Assembly (NCBI GenBank): GCA_034509425.1
Contig: JAVTVJ010011652.1
Span: forward strand, 5,013,501-5,077,500
DNA: 64,000 bases
Source of the DNA: Eopsaltria australis
Lineage: Eukaryota; Chordata; Aves; Passeriformes; Petroicidae
Reading direction: 5' to 3'
The first letter of the stretch is position 1. Every line of letters starts with the position of its first letter. Below, in pieces: positions 52,246-64,000 of this stretch. The position numbers and the translations under genes are program-made. Below the pieces are notes generated by a model, which saw only the letters and a list, made by a program, of their open reading frames with translations, was not told the DNA's origin and searched no databases.

Positions 52246-55200
52246 AGAATTTTCTGCTGGAAAATACAGTTAGTCAAAATCAGAAAATTTCTTGGAGGTA
52301 TGTCATTTTCAGTGACATTTTCTACACTAAAATACCAACCAAAATTTTCTGCATTCTGAGAGTGTCAAAAGCTGTATGAGAAGCCTTGCCAATTGACTTG
52401 TTTTGGCACCAAGATAATGACAACATGGTGGACACATATTTTACACCAAATCTATAAGAATAAGTGTAAAAGTTCCTTGTTCCTCTGTTTGCTTTGACCC
52501 TCACTTCTGGTAAAGGCCCCTGTGTATTCTTGGGACCTGTGTATTCAAAGCTGTACTTTTCTGTCCTGGAAAGATTTGGTTTCCATGTCTCCTCTTTGCT
52601 GAGTCTCATCAGTTGCATGGAGGGCATCACCACAGGATTTTTGCTGAAGTTCTTTGGGCACTGAAGGTGCTGCAGGGAGGCCAGTCAGAGGGTGGTCTCA
52701 AAGGCTCAAATGTTTTACTTTCTGAGCCACTCATGGGGATTTTATCACTGATAATCATTGAAGTGTCCAGAACCACATCTCTCTATATGTTTGAAATTAA
52801 TGTTTAATATTCTGACATTATAGAAAAGAAATGCTTTGGTGTTATTGACTATCTGATGAAAAATACTTACTGACACTCATGGGAAACACAATGATCCTGC
52901 CTTTCCCTCTTGGGACTGAAACCAAGCATTACCCTGTCTGAATTTTTCAGAACAGAAATGCTGGCTTCTGACACGTTCAGATGGAGAATATAGCTAGGAA
53001 GGTGGTTTTAAAATTAATCTTGGCAATATTTTGCCATAAGATGATCTTCATTGGCTGCTATAAAGTCATGGTGAAGGGAACTAGAATATCAAATACTGCT
53101 TTTTGTTCTTGAAGCAGTCTTAGCTTTTACTGATGATAGCTGTGTGTAAAAGCATAAGTGTGGCAGCTTCACCATTTGTTAACTAGACAGAAACTCAAAG
53201 GGACAATGAATTGCAGGAGAAACATTTTTGAAAGCCCAAATAGCTGTTTTTCACCATTCCGACCCCTTCCCCTACTGAGCAGATTGACAGCCGAGATCCC
53301 AAGGTGTGCAATTTCCACTCAAGCAGGAGCCTCCTGAAGGTGTTAATCACTGACAACGTTTTAGTGTGGAACAAGGAGATGTCTCCTCCCTGTTAATTGC
53401 AAATCCTCTACGATGTTTTTTTCTAAAGCACTGAAATGATTTAAAGACAAATATTTGATTCCTGGTTTAAAGAAGTGTCTCAGTTAGCCATGATCTGGGA
53501 GGCAGATGGAGCATCCTCAGTGCAGAAAGTGTTCCAAGGAATGCTCTGGAGTGCTTTATGTAGGAGTCAGATAACTCGACTGCAGTGGCCTCACTCAGGG
53601 TGGATGTAGGGTGGATGTTTGCTGCTGCTTTAAATGTGTGAACAGGCAATCAGGAGCAGCAGAAACATGGACTTTACAGATCCATTGATTATGGGATCAC
53701 TCCATTCAGCCTAGTAAGGTTTTTTGTGATTTACACAATTAACTTTTGAAAGGGAAAAAAAAAGAACGATGAAGAAGATACAGATGGGCACAAATACACG
53801 AGATGATCATTGATTTTTAGGGTGTGGGGAGAAGCAGAAGAAGGCAATTTGAAGGAAGATGAGGGAAGCTCTCAGAGTGTAAATAGGCCCTTGTAAGGGA
53901 CCCATCTGTCTGCAGCTTCCTTCCTTCTCAGGTGGAAGGAGTAAGTGATTAATGACCAGGAAGAGATATGAAGGATAAGTGTAGAAAGTTGAGGGTCTTT
54001 TGTAGAAGTTTGTGAAGCTGTAAGTAGTCTTTGAGGAAGAAGGATTTTTTCTAGCAGAGAAGCTGAGCTATGGTTGTTGGTAAACTTTGAAAAGCTGATG
54101 TTGAGTTATCTCAACTGAAGGAAAACCCACTGTGGTCTGAAATGTTTTCTACCCCTGAAGAACCAATGCTGGGGGAGAAATGTGTCCTAACCAGGTAGGA
54201 AACTTTTCTGTTGTGAGGCAATGTGAAATGGAGACTGTGAGAAGACTTAACAAAACTAGGGGAGGATAAGGCTGGGAAATTGTGTGCTGGGATGTCGCTT
54301 GGAAAATACAGGGATGGGGCAGCACATGGAAGTTTGCTGATGGAGCAGAATAATGTGATGGTATTAGAAACCTGAGTTTGTGGGACATGGCCTAGAGAAA
54401 TGAAAGAGCAGGCAGGGGAAAATTAGCGAGAAGGCAAGGTTTGTGGATTGGGGTAATACAATCAGCATAATAGGTTTTAACAGTGGTTTAAGCTCCAGAA
54501 CTGGCTAAGAAGAGACTCTAGAGGGAAAAAGAACATTTCACTATTTTAGATGCAGATAGCTGGGTTGATTTCATGCAAAGAGAAATGAATGAGCTTTTTG
54601 AAAAGGAATGTGGTTTTTCTGTTGGGGATTTTGGACTTAGGTGATTTAGAAGCACTGTCTGGTAATAAAAGACACAGAAAGAGGGTAAGAGCCAGAATAA
54701 AAGTAAAAAAGCCTGAATATGTCTTGGTAAAACAGCTTGGAGGAGGTGATAAGGAAACATACTGGCAGATATTAACACTGTTAGCCAAAATTTCATACTC
54801 AATGGGCAGAGATGTTGCTGGAGGGTGAGGCATGGATGAAAGCATTTACCTTTAGTTTTCCATACTGTGACTTTCCCCACATACACTGTGCTATTTGTTC
54901 TCAGCATCTCTGAATGAGTAATCTTTCTCTAGCCACCACCTCTGGAAGTTTGACATGAACCAGCCAGTCAGTTGTGTCTGATGCATCTGGTTTAATTGTA
55001 TTTCAATGCTTAGAGTCAGAGCTCTAATACGTGAACAAGACCCTCTTCAGGGACGTGGGCAATTACACAAATTGGTGTGGAGACATTTTGCCAGAAGAGA
55101 TGTATTTTGTTTACCTTCTTGAATTTGGCAGGGAATTGCCTTGCTACTTGTAGAGGTACAAGCTCTTACAGCAGGAAAGATGCTGTCTGGGCTCAGAAAG

Positions 55201-57059
55201 AAGTAAAATACTTGGGGACAACAGCAGCCTATAAATGCAGCTTTTGTTTTCAGAAGGATGATGTAAGCAAAACCAAAAGCCTTTAGGCCCTCCTGTGTTT
55301 GTGATAGAAGTTAATATGGATGAGGAATCACCCTGTGCAGAGTGGGAAAATCCAGTGGTGCATTTTTTCCTTTTGAGTGTGGGGACTTGGAAAGGGCTCT
55401 CCTGTGGCTGACAATGCAGTCACAGCAGAATGTTTCCAGCCTGGCTTGGACTTGAGACTCAGAGATGCAGTGGGCTGTCACTGCTGAGCTAAGGAGGAGA
55501 AATGTCACACATACTCTCGGTTTGCAGAAGGTTACCTGAAGTACTTGTGTTTACCTTACCTTAACCTATGCATTTAAAGCGTATTTTCTACTTCAGGATG
55601 AGGAGCCCTCATGTGGACAGTTACCACAGATGGGCTAATGTTTGCTGGTGTGAGAGGCTTCACTTAAAATCCTCAGATTTTTTTTTCCAGCTAAAGCTTT
55701 TGCATGTCTGCCTCCAGAAGCTTGCACTATGGTATTGCTTCTTTGTTGGGTTTGTTTTTTTTTTTTTAAGCTGATGTTGGCAGCTGGTGGCAAAAGGATG
55801 ATTTTAAATGGGTTGATGGGTTATAAAAGGCATAAAGAGGCAGCTTCTAGCATCTAATATCCTGCAGTTATCATTTCAAGGGGGCTGGGAGTCTCTGGGA
55901 TGACCAAGAATTACAACAGCACTTATCAGTGGCTGACTCTTGGCTTGTTTCAGAGGTGATTTCTCCCACTCCAATTGATTTTTATTTTTTTTTTAATGTT
56001 CCTCCCCCTCCTTTCCCCCATTCATTCCAACTTCTTTAACTTGTGAAAGTGAAACACGGCTTGGCTTGCTTCTTGTGAAGATCTGCCAACACCCACATTA
56101 ACCCACAAGTACCTTCTTTCTAGCCAGCATTTTGGCAGGAGACCTTCTGTGTCTTCATAGTGCATAGTTCCTTCTGGAGAATAGAACTTGCACTGCTGTT
56201 CATAGTTCTACTCAGAAGATTTTTGAATATGTGCCTTGAGGTCAAAAGGGTTTTCTGTGTGATTTGTCATGAGATGTGAAAAGAAATCCTCACTTGGATC
56301 TGCCACTCCCTTTGGCAATTTCACTGAGGATGTGTTTGACTGGCTCTGGTCAGGAGTGTAATCTAGTCCCTGCAGTGTGCCCTGCAGGCAGTGAGGATGG
56401 CCACTTGCGTTGGAGAATGATGGGAGAGCATCCCTGCTGCACCAGCACCGCCCCTGTTGGTGCTACAGAACTAATGATATCACCAGCCTGTGTGTGAGGA
56501 AATGCCAGGCAGTGCCTTCCCAGGAGGTGAAGGTGGTGTAGCTGTCACTCCAGCAAGGTTAGGGCATAGTATTTGCATGGGATGGTATCTTGTGCTGCAC
56601 ATCCAGGCTTTCCTCGTGATTCTCCTCGGGTTAAGTGCTGTCTTGTTCAAGACAGGGCTTGGAACTTGTCCTGCCTTTTAATCCACTTCAGCATCCCCCT
56701 AACTTTCTAAATAAATTGGAAGTGTTCACTCTGGGACAGAAAAACAATATTTTAAGGTATGTGGGAGAAGTGCTTATTCTCAGCTCAGCCTTATCAGAAG
56801 CAAAATGTTCCAGCATTCCCATCCATTATGTAAAGGGCAAACTTGAGGGGAACAATGTAGAAATCTTGACAAGAATTTTCCAGTTGATGGTGTCCATTGC
56901 CCTGAGCAGTGTCTCCCAGGGGTGCTTAAACAGAGTGTGGGTCTGTAGCCACAGCTACCTGCAAACTGCTTTTGACACCACTCCTGTTCCCTCACACAGA
57001 AGGTGAAGTATAGCCAGGATGAAATATTTCTGCTAATTATAAAACATTAAATGATCTTC

Positions 57060-57260
57060 ATCTACCTTCTCCCCAATGAGCAATGCAATTGAATTATCAT
57101 TAGAGCTTGTACAGAGCCTTTGATAACAATGGAGCCATTTGTATTAAATTCAGGCTTAGTTTTCTTATTCCGCGAAGTCCCATCATTGTGTTGATTGTAC
57201 TTTGAAGTCATAGCAGGCTTCCCTCTCCTGCTATTCACCTAATTTATTTCAGCCCCAACA
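57060..57260. promoter_or_regulatory. Candidate conserved element with SOX inverted pair
   Basis: AACAATGG (57125-57132) is followed two bases later by CCATTTGTAT, an inverted partner resembling a SOX dimer site with one imperfect half. A CpG pair (CCGCGAAG) and GATAACAA lie nearby. Conservation has not been examined. Confidence 0.22.
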
Positions 57261-58463
57261 CACAGCTCCTAAATTCTTGTTAAATTTGTTCCTGAACAAA
57301 AGGACTAAAACCAGAGTGTCTTAAATGAAAGACACAAGGCAGTTACAGTTCCATTCATTTCCTCATATCTATTTGCTGTATCTGGAGAGCTATTGTTATG
57401 TGTGCACTACTGGGAAATAATAATACTAATAAAAAATAATAATTCTTCTAGGATTTGCTGTCAATAGAAGCAATCTATAGAGAACTCAAACCTAGGGAGT
57501 GGATGATTAAAGTTTAGCAGCAGAACTGAAAAATACCTGAAATGCAAAAAGAAGCTAAAGAGGACAGGAAGTAGAGGGATCTGCTTGGTCTCTGAAGCCA
57601 GTGTGAGTCAAAATACTGCTTTAAAGGGGTAGGAACTTATGTAGTAACTCTGCCTCCTCATGGCTCTCCTGTCTTTCTCCTCTTTCCCCAGGAAACCTTT
57701 TTTGGCTTGGAGGCATGCAACAGTTGAAATTTTGTGTCTTGCTTAAGGCGGGCTGGAGCAGGAATTTAAGAGCGTAGAGAGAAGTTTGGGTGAACTGAGT
57801 GTGTGTGAAAGGATTTCTAAAGCTGCTTGCCTGTGACTCTGGGGACTGCTGAATGTACAGTAGGATGTTACTGCTGCCTTTATTCTTCTCAGGTATCACA
57901 GATTTGATTGGCTCCTGAGAACTGACCTTCCCTAAAGAAAAAATTAAGATCTTGTAGGCACCCAATTTGAGTCAGATCAGGGTCAGCACTGTATTTGGCC
58001 CTGTAGGAATTGTGCTTGTCTGGGTGAAGTGGTTGGTTTTACTCTCAGAGAAAATTTTTTTCAACCTAGATAAGTGAAAACCTACAGAATCCCAGGTTCA
58101 CTGAAGAAGCCTGGTTGTTTAAATTCTTCTGTCTCTGTTAGTCTCCTCTCACTGTGCAAAAGAGCTAGTAAAGTGGGATTAGTTTCCTTTCTGTGATAAA
58201 AGCAGATTAATTTTAACACTGGCTAAAATTGCACCCATTTTCTCTTGGCAAATGAACCATAAGACACACTGTCAAAAGTGAGCCTTCCATAATGACTGTG
58301 GTTAATATTTCAGAGCTTAAACTCAAGCATGAGAGAATCAGCAATATATGCTGTACATTAGCTTGATTTCTATTCATTTGCAGCTCAAGAGTATTCTTCT
58401 CTTCCCCCATGCTAATTTCAGAGTTCTGTAGAGCAAGGGATTTGCATCTGATTTCCTGCTCAG

Positions 58464-58480
58464 GTATGTATGTATGTATT
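58464..58480 (+). repeat. (GTAT)n short microsatellite
   Basis: About four tandem GTAT units. Confidence 0.85.
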
Positions 58481-58868
58481 TCTTTTTGGGAAAGCTGTAT
58501 TGTAGGCAGAAGTGAGGCAGGATAGTTCATGTGCTTGTGGTTCTAAGCTGGGGCTCAGGAAATCTCAGTCGCCTGCTCTCCTTCAGAGTTCCTATGCTTA
58601 GCAGGAAATCCCTGCGCCTTGTGGCGATTCAGTTTCTTGAATCGTAGCGTGAACATGAAAATCCTTTCCTTGCTTCTCATGGAATCCATCAGTTCTTGGG
58701 TACTGCAGAGGTTGTGGTGCACTAAAATATCCCGGTACAATCCAAAGTTAGATGGGGAAGATCCCCTAGGGCTCACAGGTTGAGCTCTGTAGATACAGAT
58801 TCCCGTGTTATGAGGAGTACCACACGTACCAAAGCACATGCCCTGTCTGTATCTGCTGGTCTTCCTTT

Positions 58869-58883
58869 CCCCCCCCCCCCCCC
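58869..58883 (+). repeat. Poly-C run (15 nt)
   Basis: Uninterrupted C run, much rarer than A/T runs in vertebrate introns. Prone to replication slippage and sequencing error. Confidence 0.9.
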
Positions 58884-61800
58884 TATATTTGTGCTCAGCA
58901 CATTCATATAGGGCAGTGAAGATCTGCTGTCTGTGAATCTCGAGACTACTCCTTCCTGGAGTGCCAGGCAAAGGGTGACTTTTATCTCATCTTCTGCTCC
59001 CTTGCTGTCTGTCTTTTGCAGAGAGGCTCTCTGGCCAGATTGCTCACGTGCTGTCCGTGCGTGCTCCTTCATCTGCAGGGAACATTCTTTGCTGAATGCA
59101 GTTTTCATTTGCTGTGTGTTCCACAGGGATGTTTTCTGCCTGATTCCTGCTCTCTCTTTGCTGGAAGAAAACATTAAATTTCAGACCATGGCACCTCTGC
59201 TGTTAAAACCACATCCGTGTCCTGCTGCCTGAGCTTCCCATTACCTTCTAGTCCTAATGCATAAACCAGAACAGCCAAGTAAACGATGTAGTGCTTAAAA
59301 ACTACTTAACCCTGTCTTCCATTCTTATCATCTGCTTCAGCATTGCTTGGGATCTGGAACATCTAAATAGCCCTTGTGGCTGACAAAGCCATAAGTGAGA
59401 AATTACAGCAAGAATATTAAAGTTTCAGGGGAGGCACTTGGGAATGTAAGTTGAGACAAATTATGCAGAGGATGTAGGATAATGGTCTGAGCCTAGGATG
59501 GGAAGTTGTAGGACACATGCAACGGCTCTGGGGTGTGCTAAAAACAGAAATAAGATGGTTGTACACAGCCAAGGTGATAGGTGTAAGAGCTGTTGAAACA
59601 ACTGGAATTGTTAACATTGCAATTATTCTCAATGATGTAATTTTATTCTACTTGCAAATCCTGTTGTCTTGCTTTTTTTTTGGTGCCAATAATGGAAGTG
59701 AATTTATTTCCTAATTACCCAGTTCTCAAGCCCTGATGTAGATTTCTAACACTTTGAGGCATATTTAAGCAGATCTTTGTTTATGCATTTGGGGGAAAAA
59801 CAAACAGGGAAATTTGGAAAATGTTTTTAATGTCAACAGTCCTTTGTGAAAACATGTTGTTGATTGATAACCATAATGCTAAGCAACTGTTGTTTCTACA
59901 ACTTTGGTGTTGTATTCATTCCAGAGGAGTGACAGAAGATGGAAGCTGTTATTCCCACTGTTTTGCCTTGATAAGCCAGTTCAATTTACCTCAAAAGCCT
60001 TTAGCAGTTTCACACTTTTCATCCTTACGTGAGGAACAGGGTGCTGCAAAGACTCAGGAACTTAACACTTACAGGAAAGAGATTAGAAAGCACCAATAGC
60101 ACTGCTGGGGTGAGCCAGAATTCTCATTTCACATCTTTATTATGGGAATCCCTAGGGGTCCTGCTGAGACTGTGCGCTTTGCTTTCTCTGCCCCATTTCA
60201 CAGCTCTCACTGCAGCATTGCCACAAAAGAAACTCACCTTTTTTATTTATGAATGTCTGAGAGAGAAATTATTAGCACCATCTATTGGAGAAATAGAGAT
60301 ACTGGTTTCTTCACAGGTCTGAATATGCAAAATCTCTTCCCTTTTTGATTTCCAGCTATAGTTTGCAGTGAGAATGTGCCTAGACAACCTGCTTGTCTTC
60401 TAACTTATGGCAGTCTGGAGTCTGTGCTTGGGGGATTGTGCCTTGTTTCAAAATGCACCTTAAAGAAATGCAGTGAAGCATTTAAAAGAGGGCAAGCAGA
60501 CAAAGAGTCAATTGTCAAAATGGTGCCTTGGCCATGGCAGGTTCTGTCACATCAACAGGACAAGGGCAATAGCTGAGAACAATTTGGAGCTGAGGAGATA
60601 GGCATGTCTAGCACCTTGAGTCAATCTGGGCTAGCATGTCTGAGAAATTTGGGTGAAGAATGGGATATTTGACCTTCTTGATCTTTACAGGACAAGGAAA
60701 ACTCTATTACTTGAAGAAAAAGAAGAGGAAATGCTGTTATTAGCAGAAGAGTGACTTCAAGGCACATCTTTGGGTTGGAGAGTATTCATGATCTGGAGTA
60801 GTTCCAGGACAAGCATGGTTTGATGACTGTAACTCCTGACCAGAGGAGTGGCCTCTGTCACATGTTTCACCTGTAGAGCCTATTTGAGCTCCTGACTCAC
60901 TTTGCTGTGTTAGGGGCCTCTCCCTGTTTCTCTAGTGCTCTTCCCTGGTGAATGTTTGTGCTGTTCCTGTAGCTTTGGTCTTCCCTGGCTCCTCCTTCAA
61001 AAACAGCTGATGTCTTGATGGGAGCACCATGCCAGCAGTCCAAGGCTCAAATCCCACTATTGATAGGGAATAACACTGCAAAACCAGAGCAGGTAATGGT
61101 CTCTTAAGCCAGAAAGGTCTGATGTGTGCTGCTGTGGGAAATCTGAAGCCCTGCACTGACAGACCAAGATCTGGCATACTGCTGGTTCTAAACCTTTTGT
61201 TGAATAAATCATATTTGTTGGAGAGTACTTTAAGTCTTTTTGATGTGTCTGTTGAAAAATGTTTCCTTAATACTCAGCTTAATTATATTAAGATCTTGTT
61301 TATCCATTTGCTGTTCTGCCAGCACAATCTTTTAATTTTCACTCTGTGGTATTTGCACAGTAGAAACAAAAGTCCTATTGTTTTGTAGCCTCTGTTTTGC
61401 TTGGTAAACAAGCAAAGGTCTTTTATGTCACGTTCACATGATTGCAGCTAATCAAATCAAAGTTTTTAAGAAGCTGTGGTCTAACAGGTGACTCAGTAAA
61501 AGTTTAGCTTTCAAAGAATTGGACAATTATTATTTCTGACTCCCTGGATGGCTGTTGGAAAGACCTCAGTACTTTCTATCAAAAATTCCTCTTTCACTAG
61601 CTTGCTCTATCAGTGCTAGGTGATAAGATAGCTAGATTTCAGATAATTAAGACCCTAAAATTAAATGACTTAGCTAGAGGAATGCTATTCTGAGAGTATG
61701 GGAGTATTAAATACAAGAGAAGAGGGGTGAGAGCTGTGAGAGGGTTGTTATGCCCTCGGGAGGAGGTCTGAACTGGGCAGTTTCAGCTTTGATCCCATGG

Positions 61801-63747
61801 GCTACACAGAATTGCAGTGCTCCTGAAATGCATACTGCAGAGCTGCTTATGCAGTGACAACCTCTGGGGCTCCTTCACTCCAGTTTTAAGTGATCCTAGT
61901 GACAGGCTTCCCTGCATGCTTCCCTTGAGAGCTGTGTGCTTGGTCTAATTGATTGACCCATTAGCAAAGCAAATTTCTCTTGCTATTCAGCCAGAATTTT
62001 CCTTCTGCTTTATTTCAGCCTATCAGTCCTGGTTATGCCCCTGCAAAGCCTGCCTGAATGGCCTTTGCCACACTATAGCTTTATTGATCCTGGCTCTATA
62101 TAAGTAATTCTTAACTGACTAAACTAATTATTGGCAGTACCAGGGCAGTGATGGCACTGGAGAGAGCCTGTTTCTTGATCCATGAGGCTGGAAGGGAGGA
62201 ATGCACTGAAGGAGTTTGGTGGTGTTCACTGAACTTTCTGAATGGCTGCATGGAGTGGTGAAAAGTGGTTTCTGAGTTTTCCCCAAGTCTTCAAGTATTT
62301 GAGTTTGTATCTATGTGTGTGTGTATGTGGATATCCAGGCCACTGGGTGTTGGAGCAGGAGTCCTGAAATCAAGAGTTTACTCATAAGTATTTGGCCTCT
62401 GGGAGATTTTTCAAGGGTAATTTTGGATTCCTGTCAAGCAGTGTGTGAATGTGTATTGTGGGGACAGGAGATGGAGAATGTCTGGGGGAAGTTCTTTCTT
62501 GCAAGTGTTTGGCTGAGGAAACCTGTTGTGTGGTAGGCATCATGAGAGCTGACTCCCAAACTCCATGTCCTATGATCCTTCCATTTCAATGTCTGTTCCA
62601 GGTTATGTACTCCAGAAGCACTGAGTGTGCTAAAATGCCCAAATCAAGGGGCATAATCACCCCTGGACTTGCTCATACCTTTTTAGAACTACCTGGATAG
62701 ACCACTATGAGCTTTGTGCTGCTTAGTTTATTCTGTCTCTGGGGTGTTGCTCGTCTGAGTGGCCAAGCAGGAAAAAGATCAGTGATTCTCAAATTTCCAT
62801 GCCCTTACCCCTTCTGTGCCTCAGTTTTACTCTTGAATGCAATAAGATCCCTTTCCCAAGGGTACTGCAGTGGAAAGGGGGAGAATGGTATTTCTTTTGT
62901 TGGGATTTAATTTGAAGACCATTTACAAAAGACATTTTGGGCAACCTGCTCATGCTATTGTGGAAATTTGACGTGTGCTTCTCTTAGCTCACAGATCAAC
63001 AGGATCGTTAGAGGGGCACTATTAATAAGGATTTTAAAGCCACTGATGAAATTGTTTCCCATATAGGGGAAAGTAGAGAGGCATGTGTGGGGAGGTAGAT
63101 GGGGGAACACAGCCACTCTGTGGATAAAACAGCACGTGCTCAACTGCACCTGTACTGCTCCCATGGAGTTGTTCAAACACAAGCACCAAATTGTAGTTAT
63201 CAAGCCTTAGGCACTACACTGCATTTACAAGCTGAGCTATCAAACTCCTTGTTTTAGGGTACTAGGCCCCTATCAATGCAAGAAGAGCTAAGCACAGAAA
63301 ATTGCTGCGACCTGCTGCTGAGATGCCAGCGGACACTGAGCCTCCCATGTTCTGCTGTATGTTCCTGGAGGCTGGCTCTGCAAAGTGATTAATAAACAGG
63401 AGCTGTGCACCTTTCCTCTGTGGCTGCAGAAGCAAAGCCAAGCCGATTATCTGCCCATCAGAGCTGGGTTATGGTGTCCCTCCTCCCATCTTCTCTATCC
63501 ATTCTTTTGTTTTTGTGTTGTTTTGCTGAGAGTGTGGATGCAGAGATGATTAATTGCCTTGCTGACCTGATTCTGTCGCTACATGGGATCTGCTTACATC
63601 AAAATGCTCCAGCCCAAATGATTAGAGTATGTCAAAGTTAGGTGATTAAAGAATTATAAAATACTTTCTGAATGTCCTATTCTCAACTCATTGTGACTTT
63701 GGACAGAAGCCCAGACAACAGGGGGAGAGAAAGGTGAAAAATAAATT

Positions 63748-63766
63748 AAAAAAAAAAAAAAAAAAA
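63748..63766 (+). repeat. Poly-A run (19 nt)
   Basis: Uninterrupted A run flanked by ATAAATT on both sides. Confidence 0.88.
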
Positions 63767-64000
63767 TAAATTCAGTGAGAGGGACTTCTACAATATTTTG
63801 CTCTCATTTTATTGAGAAGATTGATAACAAACATTAGTGAGGCAAAATTACAGTGATTTGTATAGATTCCCAGGTGAACAAGTTTCACATTAATAAAATA
63901 TTATAGCCTTCTCTATCACAGAACTATTGTACTGATCATAAAATGAAAGGGCTCTGTATATATATAGGCAGGGGAGTGTGTGTGCTCCTACAGCATGGAT

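Larger units (their letters stand above)
49112..64000 (+). other. Intron 1, continued to window end
   Basis: No second coding exon, RNA gene or intact mobile element recognised. Contains candidate regulatory blocks near 50060-50300 and 57060-57260, a short tandem at 52212-52245, a GTAT run at 58464, a poly-C at 58869 and a poly-A at 63748. The many short open frames show no domains. Confidence 0.55.

Noticed and set aside
1..64000. CRISPR arrays, operons, phage or bacterial defence systems
   Set aside because: No spaced direct repeats or prokaryotic gene organisation. The CpG island, splice donor, LINE and SINE show vertebrate nuclear DNA.

Overview
This window is vertebrate nuclear DNA, almost entirely non-coding, and most likely comes from a passerine bird. 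Two observations support that. A tRNA-Ile-derived SINE with a CR1-like tail (7634-7781) matches the organisation of the SINE family described from zebra finch (TguSINE1). An old CR1/L3-type LINE 3' end (1400-2095) is of a kind common in birds, turtles and crocodilians. Interspersed repeats are sparse, as is usual for birds. There are no bacterial operons, CRISPR arrays or phage genes.

The one protein-coding feature I can defend is coding exon 1 of a SorCS-family VPS10-domain sorting receptor on the + strand, 39500-40135. It encodes 212 residues and ends at a GTGAGT splice donor. It has a signal peptide, a low-complexity propeptide and the first residues of the conserved VPS10 region. SORCS1 is the best paralogue call. 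SORCS3 is the main alternative, and SORCS2 fits poorly.

Layout: 1-38880 is AT-rich intergenic DNA upstream of the gene, with an LTR remnant, the CR1 fragment, the SINE, simple repeats and a few motif clusters that could be enhancers. About 38880-39499 is the promoter and 5' UTR zone, with a GC box, a GA/TC imperfect inverted repeat, and a 25-base poly-A inside a purine-rich tract. A CpG island spans about 39390-40530, covering the coding exon and the start of intron 1. The exon contains a GGGGCC tandem with G-quadruplex potential. From 40136 to the window end is intron 1, with no second exon recognised. Very long first introns are typical of SORCS1 and SORCS3.

I did not find a convincing undescribed biological system. 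The items most worth checking are the GGGGCC tract in the coding exon, the promoter inverted repeat, and the RFX/MEIS/PBX-like motif cluster in intron 1 (about 50100-50260). All family assignments rest on reading the sequence and on recalled family consensus, with no alignment run.
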